DNA from: Miscanthus floridulus
Taxonomy: Eukaryota > Streptophyta > Magnoliopsida > Poales > Poaceae
Assembly (NCBI RefSeq): GCF_019320115.1
Contig: NC_089581.1
Location: 9,301,707 to 9,365,706 of the forward strand
Reading direction: 5' to 3'
Length of the DNA stretch: 64,000 nt
Below, piece after piece: positions 1 through 11,445 of this stretch. The notes below the pieces were generated by a model. It saw only the letters and a list, made by a program, of their open reading frames with translations. It ran no database searches and was not told where the DNA came from. Numbering within the stretch: the stretch's first letter is position 1; every line of letters begins with the position of its first letter. The position numbers and the translations under genes are program-made.

Positions 1-410
1 TCCCAAGAAGACTTGTTAGACATTAGGCAGTTCCACTTTGATGGATGATTTACCTAGGCTGTGCATGGCAAGGTGCTTGCATGCTGGCGAAATGTCTGCA
101 GTGTGTTCTCATTGCATAGTAAATTGGCATAGCTGTGAAACTTGATAAATAGTATTGTGCCAAAATAGTACTGATAGCTACGGTTACTGGATTATGAGTG
201 ATGATAACTCAGTGAAGAAAAGTCATTTCTGTTTGGACCATTATTTTACCTTGCGCTTTCACCTTACCTCTATCAGTAAATTGTGTTCCTATATTTTAGC
301 TCAATCAGTATATTGTGTACCATATTTTACCTTTCGCCCGTCTGTTGCTTGGTGGTGCCGAAATAAGTCTTGAACTGTATGACATTCCAGATGCCCTTAT
401 GTGTCTGCAG

Positions 411-595
411 CTGTGATCCGGAGCGAGGGGTTCGACTATCTCAAAGACAACTGCATATCTCTGCAGTCAGAGATACTACGGACAGTTGCCGGGTGTGAGG
501 AGCCATGTAGCAGCGGCGTGAAAAGCCAGAGCGTGTGGGCGCAGCTCTCTGACGGCGGCGACACCAGCGGGCGCAGGGTGAGGCCAAGGGTCTGA
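411..595 (+). CDS. MATH-BTB (BPM-type) protein, last exon only
   Basis: The exon begins after an acceptor (tgtctgcag, ending at 410) and ends at TGA 593-595. Its residues include SEGFDYLKDNC, LQSEILRTVAGCEE and SVWAQLSDGGDTSGRRVRPRV, which I recognise as the C-terminal tail of plant BTB/POZ-MATH (BPM) proteins. These are substrate adaptors for cullin-3 ubiquitin ligases. Bases 1-410 look like the preceding intron; no other exon is visible, so the MATH and BTB domains lie left of the window. The gene is convergent with RFC3, whose stop codon is about 480 bp downstream. The family call rests on this tail alone. Confidence 0.8.
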
Positions 596-1076
596 GACGC
601 CAACCCCGCAAGCACTGACCTTTGTAATCAAAAGCTGTTGTAGTGTAAATGGGGACAGCTATTTTAATTTGAATTCGAGACAACACGCTTGCAAATTGCA
701 ATAACGTGAATCAGCTTGCTTCGTTATCTTTGCTACGGTTCTCATGTTTGTGCTGTTCATAGACATTCTTTGGTTCTGTTCACATGCTATTATTTGATAC
801 TTCCGAGTCTGCCGCACTTTCAGGATAACCTAGCGAAATGATTTCTAATCATGTCATCAACGTCTGATCATGTCGTCATCAACGTCCACGTGCAGGCAGA
901 CACGATGGAATCACAAGGGTAACCCGAGTAGACGATGGTTCAAACAGACAGAATGAATCTAGTCGTTCACGAGTATAGTACAAGACTACACCCCCAAAGA
1001 TGCTCCCTGATACAATCCGATGGCCGATTGCATCCTCTTTTCGCTTCGCGGGTGACAACCCTGCTTGAGGTTTTGC
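596..1076. other. Convergent intergenic spacer (3' UTRs)
   Basis: This spacer lies between the stop codons of the BPM-type gene (+) and RFC3 (-) and must hold both 3' untranslated regions. I see no further gene or repeat in it. Confidence 0.5.
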
Positions 1077-4000
1077 TCAACCAAATGTAGCCACCAGGAA
1101 CTCCTTGTAAATGCTCATGAACTTGGCCACGAAAGCTGCAGAAGGGAAGGGGCGGATAAGTATGGCTTCTGTACATAATCATCACGCTAAGACCATGCAA
1201 GGCAAATCTGAGACGGGCACATACTAATAAAAGGAAACAAGAACAATCTCAAGCTGAGGTCATACATAACTAAACCAATCCATAATTATAACAGCATGCT
1301 TTGGTTATGTAGCAGAGTGTGGGGCATTCATATACAGGCACCAAATTATTTTGTTCCAAAACAATGATAAGATTGTATAGGATACACATACAGGCTAACA
1401 AGCATTATTGGGAGCAGTAACGAGACGGGGAAAGTACCTTCTAGATGAAAAATGGCCTTTGATCCAAGGCGCATCTTGTGCTCCTGCAAACATAGGGCCT
1501 TGCAAAGTTAGAACTTTTTTTTTTGAAATAAAGCAAAGTTAGAACTATGAGATGTAAAGAATAGCACCACACGTTTAATCCACTTGAAATATGCCATGCA
1601 CCTGTGAGTTCTGTTATTTGACAATCCCAGGGTGTAATAATGAACTAATTAACAGTGAAATGGTGTTTTTGAATTGTTTACTCACATAGTGTGCAGCCCA
1701 GTGACAGATTTCATGTTTCAGATCAGCATCTAACTTCCTCAATAATTCTGCCAACAATTTCTGCAGTAGTCAAGAGAGAAAGTTCAGCATGTATGGTAAG
1801 AATGGGAATGAAGGAATGAAATAAAGCACCGAAGAAGCATCAAGTCACCTTCAAAATACTTTCAGGTGGGATGCAATTGACGAGTAATTCATAGAATTTC
1901 TGACGTACAGCAAATAGCCTGAAATGTTCAGAGACAAAATCAAAGAAAATCAATAAGTCACTTGCATAAATCGTGACACGTAAACAAAATTGCAACAAAT
2001 CCAGAGCAGAAGCTGCACGCATTGGAAAGGACCAGCTATATTCTGTGTCACAAGGCATTCAAATTTAAACAGACATCGTGTTTAGCTGCTTTCAATCAGT
2101 ATTCTGTGTCACAAGGCATTCAAATTTGTAAAAATAAGAATATAAAAGACCAGTAGAAACATCATAAAAGACCAGTAGAAACATCATGTTTAGCTGCTTT
2201 CAATCAGTAGTAGAAACATCATACTATTAGATTAGATTTTAAACATACATCTTCCCATGTAGTTGCAGGCTACATGACAAATACTGACAGGAATCAGGAA
2301 GCATGGACAGCTAATGAAGTAGAAACTAGACCAAAAAAGGATCTAAACCTAGTTCAGTTCGTTGAGGGTGTGGATGTATGCCTAGACCACACAAGTTCAT
2401 GTCCTCACTGACGCAAATTTGGGTTAACATAAAGCCACCTAGTTCCTCCTAGTTTGGTCCCTTTTTTAAAAACAACAAAGAAAAAAGAAAAAACTATAGA
2501 CAAAAATGATTACATATAGAACTGCATGTGCGATGCATAAAAAGAGATGTTCAGGAAATAGTGTCATTATATCAGTAGTTCAGTACCAAAAGGACAATGA
2601 TATTGAGCTATAAGAGCATCCACAAATATAGCAAAACTCGGTGCTTTTAACACTGATACTGAATTATATGAACCATCTGTTACAAATTCCAAACAGAATT
2701 TGCCAAAACAAATACCAATTCGAGTTTTTCTATCTGTTTGGAGAAACATGCACTGTAGCCAGGTCTAGGCATGCGCTCACTGCATTCCAGTCATTGACAT
2801 GTCTTTTATATTCAGCAAACATAGGCATGTGAAAACCTAGTACAAGAAAAGCAATACTGCAGCTGGACCCATGTTTAAATTTTGAGATGAATAAAAGCAT
2901 GCAACAAGAATTATAAGGCTTAAGTACTTTATCCAACAGAGTTCGAACCTTTTAGGGCTTTGTTCTGTCAGTATATCAGTTGCTATTTCAGACACATATT
3001 GCTCCCAATCAAGAGGAGGCGCCACTTGATTTGATGTAAATGGGTATCTGAAAGCCAAAGAAAAAAAGAATATGACAGTAGTAGTCAGTGTTGGCAGAAG
3101 GTAAAGATTAACATAACTGTAAGCGGAGGTGTGGCAAATCAGTAAAACACTGGATAACAAATAAGCACAAAAGCTTACTGTTGCACTTTGCAAGTCTCAA
3201 AAAACAGTATTGCCCGCCTAAGATTACGGTTTGATTGTGCTGCGATACGAGCAGCAAATCCAGCTGGAAGATGCAGGTTTTCTTTCTTCCCAATGAACTC
3301 TAGAACTTGGACAATCTGGGAAGTGAATAATGGTGTGAGACTTTGTATTTGCATAGTCTGTCCCCAATTCCCCGTTAATATTTTGGACTTGAGGAAGCAA
3401 ATCATTAGGAAATGTCAACAGTGCCTTTGAACACCCATATGGCATGGCATAGTGTCAATCAACAGCCAAGACAATGAGGCAAAGTAAGATCAAATGTTAA
3501 ATGAAAGTTCGGGGCATCAATCACCAACCTGATCTTCGCTGGGTGCATTTACTCGCACATTTAAGCAACGGGATCTTACAGCCTCTGTCACTTTTGAGGA
3601 GCTGTTACAGCATAGGATCAGCCTGCATGATGAGCTATACTTTTCCATAGTTCTGCGGAGGGAATGCTGAGCTTCTCGTGAGAGCTTGTCAACTTCATTT
3701 AACACAAGGACTGAAAATTCAGATGAATCTGTTAAGTTACTCTCAACAGGATGTATGCATTCAACCTAAATAAGATGCATGCTCGTGTCTCAGGTGTCGG
3801 AATATGGAAAATTATTAGTTGATACCTAATAAGTAAACATACTAGCATTATGTGAGACGACTGCATACTATACAGATATTTCTTTATCAAATCATGCATA
3901 ACATCAAGTATCAGGAAGAAAAAAGGTAGCAGCACTTCTGTTAATCTCAACTACTTAAAAACATTTTAGTTAGTGATGATGGTGTGCCTGCTGTCATCAT

Positions 4001-5198
4001 CATTTTATACCCCTATAGTTTGCTTTATTTACCCACCTATACCACTGAACATAAACCTTCCTCAGCACTTTACATTAATTATCAACATTCATACTATTTG
4101 TGTTCCATCTATGATATCATACTTGAATGAACTGTGCACACGCATGTAATTATTTGTTTTTGTGCCACCACAACAGATGGGGTATTCAACTAGTAGTTGT
4201 AGTAGTAGCCAACAATGAATTGTAGGAGCACAAACAAGGTACTGATAAAGCACTAACCTTTAAATGCTCTCTTGCCTTTGGCATCAATTGGCCTGTTCTT
4301 CGCCATCTCTTTGATGACCTCCTGGACAACATACCTGTCCTGAAAGCCAGCATCACTGGGGTTCATCTCCACATGGTGAGCACTTGACAACATCGGCAAT
4401 TCTATCTCAAGTGTCCTTGTTCCAGTCTGAAGAGCAAAAATAGCAACTCAATGCTCCAGACAAATACATAGCAAACCCAAATTCAATAAATCAGAAGATG
4501 TTCAAACAGGAAGTATGAACATACACATTCAACTACCACGTGCAGCAAGAGAAACATCTAGACTGTTGTACTTCTCTATCGTGGTGTTGTGACAGTCAAG
4601 ATTACACAAAAGGGGATTTCTCATCTACATCCTATCTGACACAAGTACCTTCCCTGAGAAGTAAATACTATTAATGTACAATAGCATTTCTTCAAGTATT
4701 CAACACATCATCTGAATTTGCTAATGTCACTAATACGGAAGAGGACAAATAACTGGACTTACATCTATTTTCCATGTCTTGTTCTCCAGCCTAACCTGCA
4801 ACAGAGATTAAAAAAAAACCAACAAAAATGTCAACACCGAAGCATGGCCTCAACGTGGAAAATCTATACAATAAATAGGAGACCCAACAAATTTATAAAG
4901 AAAAATGTGTACCTTCTCCGCACCGGCGCCAAACATCTGCTTGATGAGCGCGAGGATTAGGGTTTTTTTCCCGGACCCCGACGGCCCATAGAACAGCAGG
5001 TGCGGGCAATCCTGCTCCGACACCTGAGAAAACCAAACCACACGTGATTAGAACAGCACAAAAAATAGGGGAAACCCTAGATTAACTGAATACGCGCAGA
5101 TCGCCGGCACTTACGAGCTTCCTGAGGTTCTGCGCGACCTGGTCGTGGACGGTGACCTTGTCTAGGGTTTTCGGCCGGTACTTGTCTACCCACAACAT
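1077..5198 (-). CDS. RFC3: Replication factor C subunit 3 (clamp loader small subunit)
   Basis: RFC3 is a subunit of the five-protein RFC complex that loads PCNA onto primed DNA in the nucleus. Eleven exons join in frame: complement(1077-1135, 1438-1483, 1686-1760, 1849-1918, 2949-3047, 3179-3315, 3529-3710, 4258-4426, 4763-4795, 4913-5023, 5115-5198), all with GT-AG introns, giving 354 aa, the usual length for plant RFC3. The start MLWVDKYRPKTLDKV is the family's N-terminus. The P-loop GPSGSGKKT is at residues 41-49, the NEVD Walker B variant at 137-140, and the SRC motif at 179-181. The protein ends ...EFLVATFG. No frameshift or premature stop was seen. The 1-kb intron at 1919-2948 is the longest. 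Upstream, 5199-5400 is GC-rich leader. Confidence 0.95.
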
Positions 5199-5943
5199 CC
5201 TCGCCGCTCGCTCGTCTTCCCCGCCTGACCTCGCCTCGCCGCTAGAGAGAAGAGAGATTTGGGGACAGGATTGGGAGGGGAATGGAGGTGTGTGGCGGGA
5301 ACTCGGGACTGATGGGAGCGCACTCCGCCGCTGCGGGAAGGAAGTTGGACGACGAGGGTTTTTGCGGGCTTCCCGGCTATCTTTTCTCACAGGTGTGGTC
5401 CATATGTCAGTAACCCTGATTTTTTTTTTTTTTTGAGTGGAAGTATCCCTGATGCCGGGCCTGTACCAACGAAGTGAGGTGGGCCGTGGGCTTGGTTTCG
5501 TCCGATGCTCGAGGGAGACTCCGCAATAAAGCCCAGTTTTGCAAGGACCTGTAGTATTTTGTCATGCACTGATTTGTGATGTTTATGTAAACACGATAAA
5601 GAGGCGATGCTTGTAAAAATATACAAGCACACTCGTCCTACGCATATAGTTACTCACATTCCACCTGTATGTGCATATCTAACCTCACTATGGATGGATG
5701 CATCGTCAACTACTAAAATATTGCCTCTGTTATGAATTATAAGGTGATTTAGTTTTCTAGATACATTGTTTTTATATTGTATTTGAGATAATGTATATCT
5801 AACGCATAATAAAAATTGTTTACATAGAAAAACCAAAATATCTTATAATTTAGAATAGAGAGAGTAATAACTAGTCGTAAATACAAGCACATGTGTTGAT
5901 CAGTTGTCAAATATGTTCCGCCACAAGGGACATCGTCAACTTA
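5199..5943. promoter_or_regulatory. RFC3 upstream region
   Basis: GC-rich sequence from 5199 to about 5390 is probably the RFC3 5' UTR and core promoter, read on the minus strand. It is followed by a T run (about 5420-5434) and AT-rich spacer. I see no clear TATA box and no gene. Confidence 0.35.
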
Positions 5944-6145
5944 GGCCATGTTTGGATCCATAGAGCTAATAATTAGCTCTTTTAGATCTAAAATAAACAG
6001 GTCTAGCTAATTGTTAGCTAATATCCAACTAACAACTATCTTTCTAGTTGAGTCAAACCAGCTAATAGTTAACTAACTAATATTAGCTACAAGTTATTAG
6101 GTAGCTAACTAATATTAACAGCTAATGGGTGGTCCAAACAATGCC
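5944..6145. mobile_element. Tourist-like MITE (about 200 bp)
   Basis: The ends are ggccatgtttggatcc and, inverted, ggtccaaacaatgcc. The flanking triplets are TTA on the left and TTG on the right, close to the TTA/TAA target of PIF/Harbinger elements. The interior is AT-rich with many 'agctaat' steps and has no coding capacity. Confidence 0.6.
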
Positions 6146-6330
6146 TTGGCTGTACTTTTAGTAGGCCACTGATATGTAGAATGGTATCCATAAACTTAGC
6201 TTCAGGCTTTTCAGGGCATGGCATGGTTAGCTTCAGGGCAACGTTCATTCAAGTTGGATCCATTAGCAGTATAGGAAGAATCATGTTGGAGCCATCGTCA
6301 AACAAATGCACACATGAATGCAGCAATAAT

Positions 6331-6395
6331 ACTATGTCTCAATCGGGTTATATGATGTTAGCTCTAGGTATAGGTTCTTATCAAGCTGCTTTATT
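6331..6395 (+). pseudogene. Plastid ndhF fragment (short NUPT)
   Basis: About 65 bp translate in one frame as TMSQSGYMMLALGIGSYQAAL. This matches a conserved transmembrane stretch of chloroplast NdhF (NADH dehydrogenase-like subunit 5), where the usual residue is L in place of S in 'MSQLGY'. The similarity stops abruptly on both sides, so this looks like a tiny piece of plastid DNA in the nucleus. It has no coding role. The call rests on memory of the NdhF motif. Confidence 0.6.
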
Positions 6396-6735
6396 GGCTC
6401 ACGATTCGACTTTGATCGTTGTGCTAGACAAGCGGACCTAATGGTCTGCTTTTACATAGGTCGCACAACAAACGCTCAGTGTTAGTGTGCTGTGTTCCCG
6501 ATGGGCTCTGTTTCTGTACGGTGTATTTTTTGTCATTTGTGAATGTGTAATGTCACAAACAACGAACGACGGTCCCCTTTGTCCGGCGCGGAAGCTGTTA
6601 TGCCCTTTTGCCAACAGCAAACTCAGTGGCAGCATTAAGGCAGATGTGACCAACAAATCACCGACTGTAAAAAATAATCCAACTGGCGGCTTAGAAATAA
6701 ATCAAGAAACAATATATGGTTCACTCGCCAACAGA

Positions 6736-6806
6736 GCACCAGTGGTCTAGTGGTAGAATAGTACCCTGCCACGGTACAGACCCGGGTTCGATTCCCGGCT
6801 GGTGCA
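6736..6806 (+). tRNA. tRNA-Gly (anticodon GCC)
   Basis: The 71-nt sequence starts GCACCAGTGG and ends CTGGTGCA, so the acceptor stem pairs fully. The A box (TGGTCTAGTGG) and B box (GGTTCGATTCC) are intact, and the anticodon loop CTGCCAC gives GCC. No CCA is encoded and there is no intron, as expected for a nuclear gene. T runs just downstream (6808-6812 and 6821-6826) would serve as the Pol III terminator. Confidence 0.95.
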
Positions 6807-6860
6807 ATTTTTCTCTCTCTTTTTTATTTTTAAAGGGATTGTCTACGCGCTGCTGAGCTT

Positions 6861-8476
6861 AGGGGCTTTTATATTTTTACCATTATTAAGACTAGCGCTC
6901 ATCCAATTATCACTCTTATTATGGCACTTACAACTTTGCCAGATGAGAGAAGTTTGAGTTCTTAATTTACCACATTTGCGCACGTGGCGAGCCACGCCAG
7001 CCCGACACGCTGGCGCCCAGTCAGCATAGACACGTGAAATGTCCTTGCTGCCCCTGTCTGGCTCCTCTCTCCTCTCCGACAACCAGGTCCCATAACTCCT
7101 ATCACTGCCAGGTGGGTCCCACTCGTCAACTTCGTCTTCCACCTCCAGCAACGGTGTCCGGACATTGCACATGAGCATGTTCTTGAGGTTGCTGAGCTTG
7201 CCGAGCTACGGCCGGATGGACCCGGAGCCGGTGAGCACGAGGTCGCCGAACCCAGCCGTGGCGACAGTGTTGACGGCGTCGTCGTGCACGGGCACGAACT
7301 CGAGGCACCGGTAGTCGGAGACGCGCCACACCTTGAAGGTGTGGTCCCAGGAGGCCGAGTAGAGCATGCCGGCGCCCTCGTCGAGGCTGAGCGATGACAC
7401 GGCGTCCGAGTGGCGGAGCCACACCGCGCGGCGCTGGCGGCCCCGGCCCCTCCCGCCCCCGCCACGCGCGCGAGAGGACGTAGCTAGAGGGGTTCACGGA
7501 GCTGACCAGGAGGTCCCCGAGCGGCGGGAGCGACCCCACGTGGCGGTGCACGACGATGGGGTAGCCACCAGCGTCGTCGTCGGTGCGCCACACCCGGACC
7601 TTGCCGTCCTGGTGGCCCGTGAAGATGCGTCCGTCGGCGGCCACAACGATGGCCTTGACGAGCCCACTCCTGGTCTGGAACCCCGCGAGCTCACGCTGGT
7701 CCCGCCACACCCACACGGTCTCCGAGTCCATGCCGGTGTACAGCACGTCCCCGGCTGCCGCCAGCGAGTACACCTTGTCGTCCTCCTTGACGAGAGACGC
7801 AATGAGCCAGGTCGCGGTCGCGTCGTCGGCGCCGCCGAGGCCCGGGAGGCACGCCCATGGCGACTTGGGCGGGCTGTAGGACCGCGACAGCGAGGACGAC
7901 ACAGAGCCTTGGAAGGAGGAGGAGCTGTAGCCGTCGTCGTCAGAGAAGGAGGAGTTGGACGAGAAAGACCGAGGAGAGGAGAAAGCGGAGATCGCCGCCG
8001 CCGGGTCAACGCAGAGGAAGTGCATGAGCCTCCTGCGGTTGCCCATGGCTGGAATGGTGGGTTGGTTCATGGAGACTGTGGTACTTGTGTGTGCTGCTCT
8101 CTGCGCTTGTCGCGGCCGGTCGAGGGGGGAAGAGGTCTCTTTAATGGCGCGCTAGCTGGATCGCGCAGTTTGCTACCTCAGCTCACGGCGGTTGGAAGAC
8201 GAAGCTGACAAGTGGGGCCCCACCTGGCAGCGATGGGAGTTGCGGGACCTGGTTGTTGGAGAGGGGGAGAGAGGAGCCGGGCAGGGGCAGCAAGAACATT
8301 TCACGTGTCTATTCTGACTGGGTGCCAGCGTGTCGGGCTGGCGTGGCTTGCCACATGCGCAAATATGGTAAATTAAGAACTCAAACTTCTCTCATCTGGT
8401 AAAGTTGTAAGTGTCATTCTAAGAGTGATAATCGGATGAACGCTGATCTTAATAATGGTAAAAATGTAAAAGGCCT
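6861..8476 (-). mobile_element. Pack-MULE carrying a WD40 gene copy
   Basis: The segments at about 6861-7144 and 8190-8476 are long inverted copies of each other. Both contain, in opposite orientation, the same run of terminal features: ttttaccattattaag, cacttacaactttacc-like, cacgtggc-like and gtggg-ccc blocks. They enclose a GC-rich gene-like core. Long TIRs around a host gene fragment with no transposase are the definition of a Pack-MULE. The outermost bases are uncertain; candidate flanking 9-mers (tgagcttag and tgaactcac) match at 6 of 9 positions, so the target duplication is only tentative. Confidence 0.75.
7206..8070 (-). pseudogene. Truncated, frameshifted WD40 (Jingubang-like) gene
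   Basis: Reading on the minus strand from ATG 8070, the first frame gives a Ser-rich N-terminus (residues about 25-70) and then two WD40 repeats, around VYSLAAAGDVLYTG and GRIFTGHQDGKVRVWR. After NPSSYV (about 7490) the frame is lost. The next repeats resume in another frame at about 7440 as VWLRHSDAVSSLSLDEGAG, LYSASWDHTFKVWRV and VNTVATAGFGDLVLTGSGS, then hit a stop at 7206. A full plant Jingubang-type protein has about seven repeats; here only four are recognisable. The fragment sits entirely between MULE inverted repeats, which points to a captured copy. A sequencing indel at 7440-7490 cannot be excluded. Confidence 0.7.
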
Positions 8477-9301
8477 GAACTCACTATGGCTACTGTACTC
8501 ACAAACGTGGCCCTGATAATTTCGAAATGAAACCATGCAGCTTTTTTAAGTGTCCGTCACATCACACGACGGGAGCATGGGGCCAGATGTATGTAAAGGA
8601 CAAGAAAGCTTTTGCCGCTTCTGTTCTTCTCTGAAAATTGAGGACACGCCGCGACGAAGCAAAAAGGCAGGGGAGGAGCGTGCCTGAGCAAAGCAATCGC
8701 GTTGAAATGAAAAAACACGGAGACATCATTTTCCAATCCAGGAGCGTGTGTTGAATACCAGTATGCCTGATTGGTCATCTGATCCTGCCAGCCACGGTGC
8801 CACCTGGTAACCTGGAACGGCGGTGAAGTGCAAATCAATCCGCCGAAAGCAGAACTCCGTCGCCGTCGGGCCCCGATCCCAACGACTCCACCGGCGTTGG
8901 ACTTTGCTGGCTGGAGCAGCGATCCGCTGCCTCTCTCCGGACCAGGACATGCACAGGCTTGTGGGCACCGGCATCAGAGCAGCAGTGCTACAGTGACGCC
9001 TGGATCGGCGATGGATTTGCTGCCGGTTCCTAGCGTCTGCTCTGCTCCCAGTGGGGGGAGCATGACACGATGCGGCAGCGTGGAGGGCGCGTGCAACATG
9101 CACTCGCTGGACTCCAGACCGTGGCACTCTTTTGTCCGGGCGTGCTCCGCGATTTGAATCGGAGGGCGTTTCCGTCATTCGGCTAACGCAACGGACGAAT
9201 TGGCCGGAGCCTGGAGGAGAACAACGAATCAGGAATCCGGCAAGTCGCCGGCCACTTGGGGCCTTGGGCTTATTCCCTGGTACGTAGTACGCCTGTCCCC
9301 T
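8477..9301. other. Intergenic segment, no gene recognised
   Basis: The moderately GC-rich stretch at about 8800-9180 has open frames on both strands (for example 8726-9178 on the minus strand, Arg- and Ser-rich). None shows a domain I recognise. They are probably chance frames. Confidence 0.4.
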
Positions 9302-9311
9302 CCCGTTTCCC
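9302..9311. repeat. 10-bp target duplication, left copy (MULE 1)
   Basis: The sequence cccgtttccc lies directly before the left TIR and is repeated exactly at 15254-15263 after the right TIR. Confidence 0.9.
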
Positions 9312-10184
9312 GTGAAATTTTTATATTTCGGTCCCTTTTAAAAATATTTTTTATAAAGAGACCTACGTCAAAATGTTTTCTGAAAATAGATTATTTTTAG
9401 GCGTCTTAGAACATGATGCCGAGATATGAGGGTCGGCGTCGACTGATACGACGCCGAGGGCTTGTCACGTCACGGACGACCCCGGTCGACGGCGACACGG
9501 TGGCGCGTGGGGTCCGACACGTCGGCGTCGTGTCAGCCAACGCCACGGGCCCAACCTCGGCGCGGCGGGACAACGCGCCGAGCTATTGGCACCATCCGGC
9601 GCGTGGCCCAGGCGGCCCAACAACGCATCGTGGCCCAGTAGCTCGCGCGTGGGGTCACTTAACGTCGAGCCACCAGACCTCGGCGCGGCCCGACTCAACG
9701 CCGAGGTCTGGTCCCTAGAGGCCGCGCCGAGGCCCCCTTCTTCTTCTTCCCTCCATTCTGAAACCGTCGGCTCTCTGTCTCCCAAATCCCCCATGGCCCC
9801 CACGAAACTCTAACCCCCAAATGCGACTCTAGGTGCTCGGATCTTGTCTCCCGAAGCTTCCTCGAGGTAATGGTCCCTCTCCTCCTTCAATCTATCCGCG
9901 TAGATGTGCTTGCATTGTCTCTAATCATGTGGAATCATGGATGTATGGTGTTTTAGTATATGTGTGTTTGCAATTGCAAAATATATGGCTTAGGATGATT
10001 GAGTGCATTGTTGTTTAACTATTTTATGTGTTGAACATGTTAGGTTAGTTTGGTTTCTAGTTATTTTGGTCATTAGGGTTCTTTGTTTATTGTAGGTGTC
10101 ATTAGGGTTAGTTATTTGTTGGTCATTAGGGTTAGTATGTATTTTATTTATTTGTTGGTCATTACATTTCAATTTTTTTATGAC
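9312..10184 (+). repeat. MULE 1 left terminal inverted repeat
   Basis: This is the inverted counterpart of 14394-15253. It has an AT-rich end (9312-9410), a GC-rich block rich in cgacgccg-type motifs (9420-9730), a leader-like part (9780-9920), and a T-rich inner part with repeated 'ggtcattagggtta' steps (10060-10160). The open frames in this stretch are present in both TIR copies and look non-coding. Confidence 0.9.
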
Positions 10185-10652
10185 CAAGACATTTTGCCAA
10201 GGTACTCCTCTTTTCCCTCTTTCATTTCATCCATTTAGATTCGGTTGTTTTTGAACTTGGCATTATAGGTTTGGTTCATGTTCATGTCATTCGTGCAATG
10301 TATGGTGGTTCAAATGATTGAATGACCCAAATGTATGATTGTTGTTGTTGTTGTATATGTTCTGGTTTATAATCATTGAGTTAAATTTTATGTTTGTTGG
10401 GATTCAAATTTGCTTAGGGTTTGTAATGAAAAGCTTATTTGGGAGGTATGGTGATTTAGTGTTAGTAACTTTACATTCGTTGTAAGGTACTTTGGATTGA
10501 TTTTTTTTCTACGTAATGTTAGGATGCCAAGGCATAGTAAAGCTCGTATTCTAAGATAATCCCAATGTTTATTCATTATTTGTGCAACAAATAGAAAACT
10601 CTAGGTTTAGGTTATATTCTCCGTTAATATAACTAAATTCTTTCAATTGTAG

Positions 10653-11273
10653 CTATGGTCGTCAGAGGGCAAATCCCTACGACATAAAGCCTCTCCCTGA
10701 AGGTGTTCATCGACCAATGTACTTTTGTGATGATCCTTGTAAGGTAGACATCTCTGAAGATGAGGAAACATATAGACAGAGGTACTAGATGTATCCCAAT
10801 TATGCATGGGAACCTACAAAGCAACAGCGTCATGCATCGTTTGTGAATTTTTATTGTGTGTTAATTAATTTTCTTGTGATATTAAGTATTGCTTATTGCT
10901 TAAAGGCTTTGTTGTTGTTGTTGTTGATTAAGTATTGCTTATTTATTTGTTTTGTAACAATTTGTTTTTCTTACAGACCGTTCCACCACTGTGTGACTTT
11001 GAGCAGTGGATTGACACTAAGATCAAGGAGTCGGACAAGCAGCATCTAGAAGGCCTAAAGGAGTAGGATGCAGAGGTTAAGGAGAGGTTTGAGCAGAGAC
11101 GCAGATAGGAGGCTATAGAAAAGGAGCATAAGGAAGAGAAAGAAAGAAGACGTGTTGCTGCGTACAGGGCAGAGAGGGAGAAGAAGCTTGAGCGTGTGCG
11201 CCGAGCGAAGACAGCGATGGAGGAGAATCCCGATGCCTAGAGGAAGGGAAAGTGGCCTCGTTGCACTCAGTAG
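10653..11273 (+). pseudogene. MULE second gene, GRF-type zinc-finger-like, decayed
   Basis: Two exons (10653-10842 and 10977-11273, GT-AG) read through a conserved grass transposon protein: YGRQRANPYDIKPLPEGV, YFCDDPCKVDISEDEETYRQRY, NYAWEP, LCDFEQWID, then a charged Lys/Glu/Arg helix and a final GKWPRCTQ before TAG 11271-11273. In-frame stops interrupt it after RQRY, after GLKE, after EQRRR and before RKGKW, all TAG. Several fit TGG-to-TAG changes, as expected from decay of methylated DNA. The Cys spacing resembles GRF-type zinc fingers. A short first exon may begin at ATG 10180, but I could not join it in frame. The gene occupies the mudrB position; function is unknown. Confidence 0.65.
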
Positions 11274-11445
11274 GTATTTGGTTTATTCACGAGCGATGTC
11301 GTGTAGCCCTGAACTTTTTTTACTATGTTGTAATACACTCTGCTTTTATTTCAGATGAACTTATTCCCTGGACTTTTTTTATTATGTTGTAATGCACTAT
11401 ACTTTTATTTCAGATGGTCTTATGCCCTGTACTTTATTAACTATC

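Noticed and set aside
7366..8208. 280-codon open frame on the plus strand
   Set aside because: It is antisense to the WD40 pseudogene. High GC content opens all frames, and the translation is Arg/Pro/His-rich with no domain.
8726..9178. 150-codon open frame on the minus strand as a gene
   Set aside because: No recognisable domain, no intron signals joining it to other frames, and overlapping open frames on the plus strand.
9413..9813. Open frames in the GC-rich TIR, repeated at 14549-15202
   Set aside because: They are the same TIR sequence on both ends of MULE 1; open frames follow from GC content.
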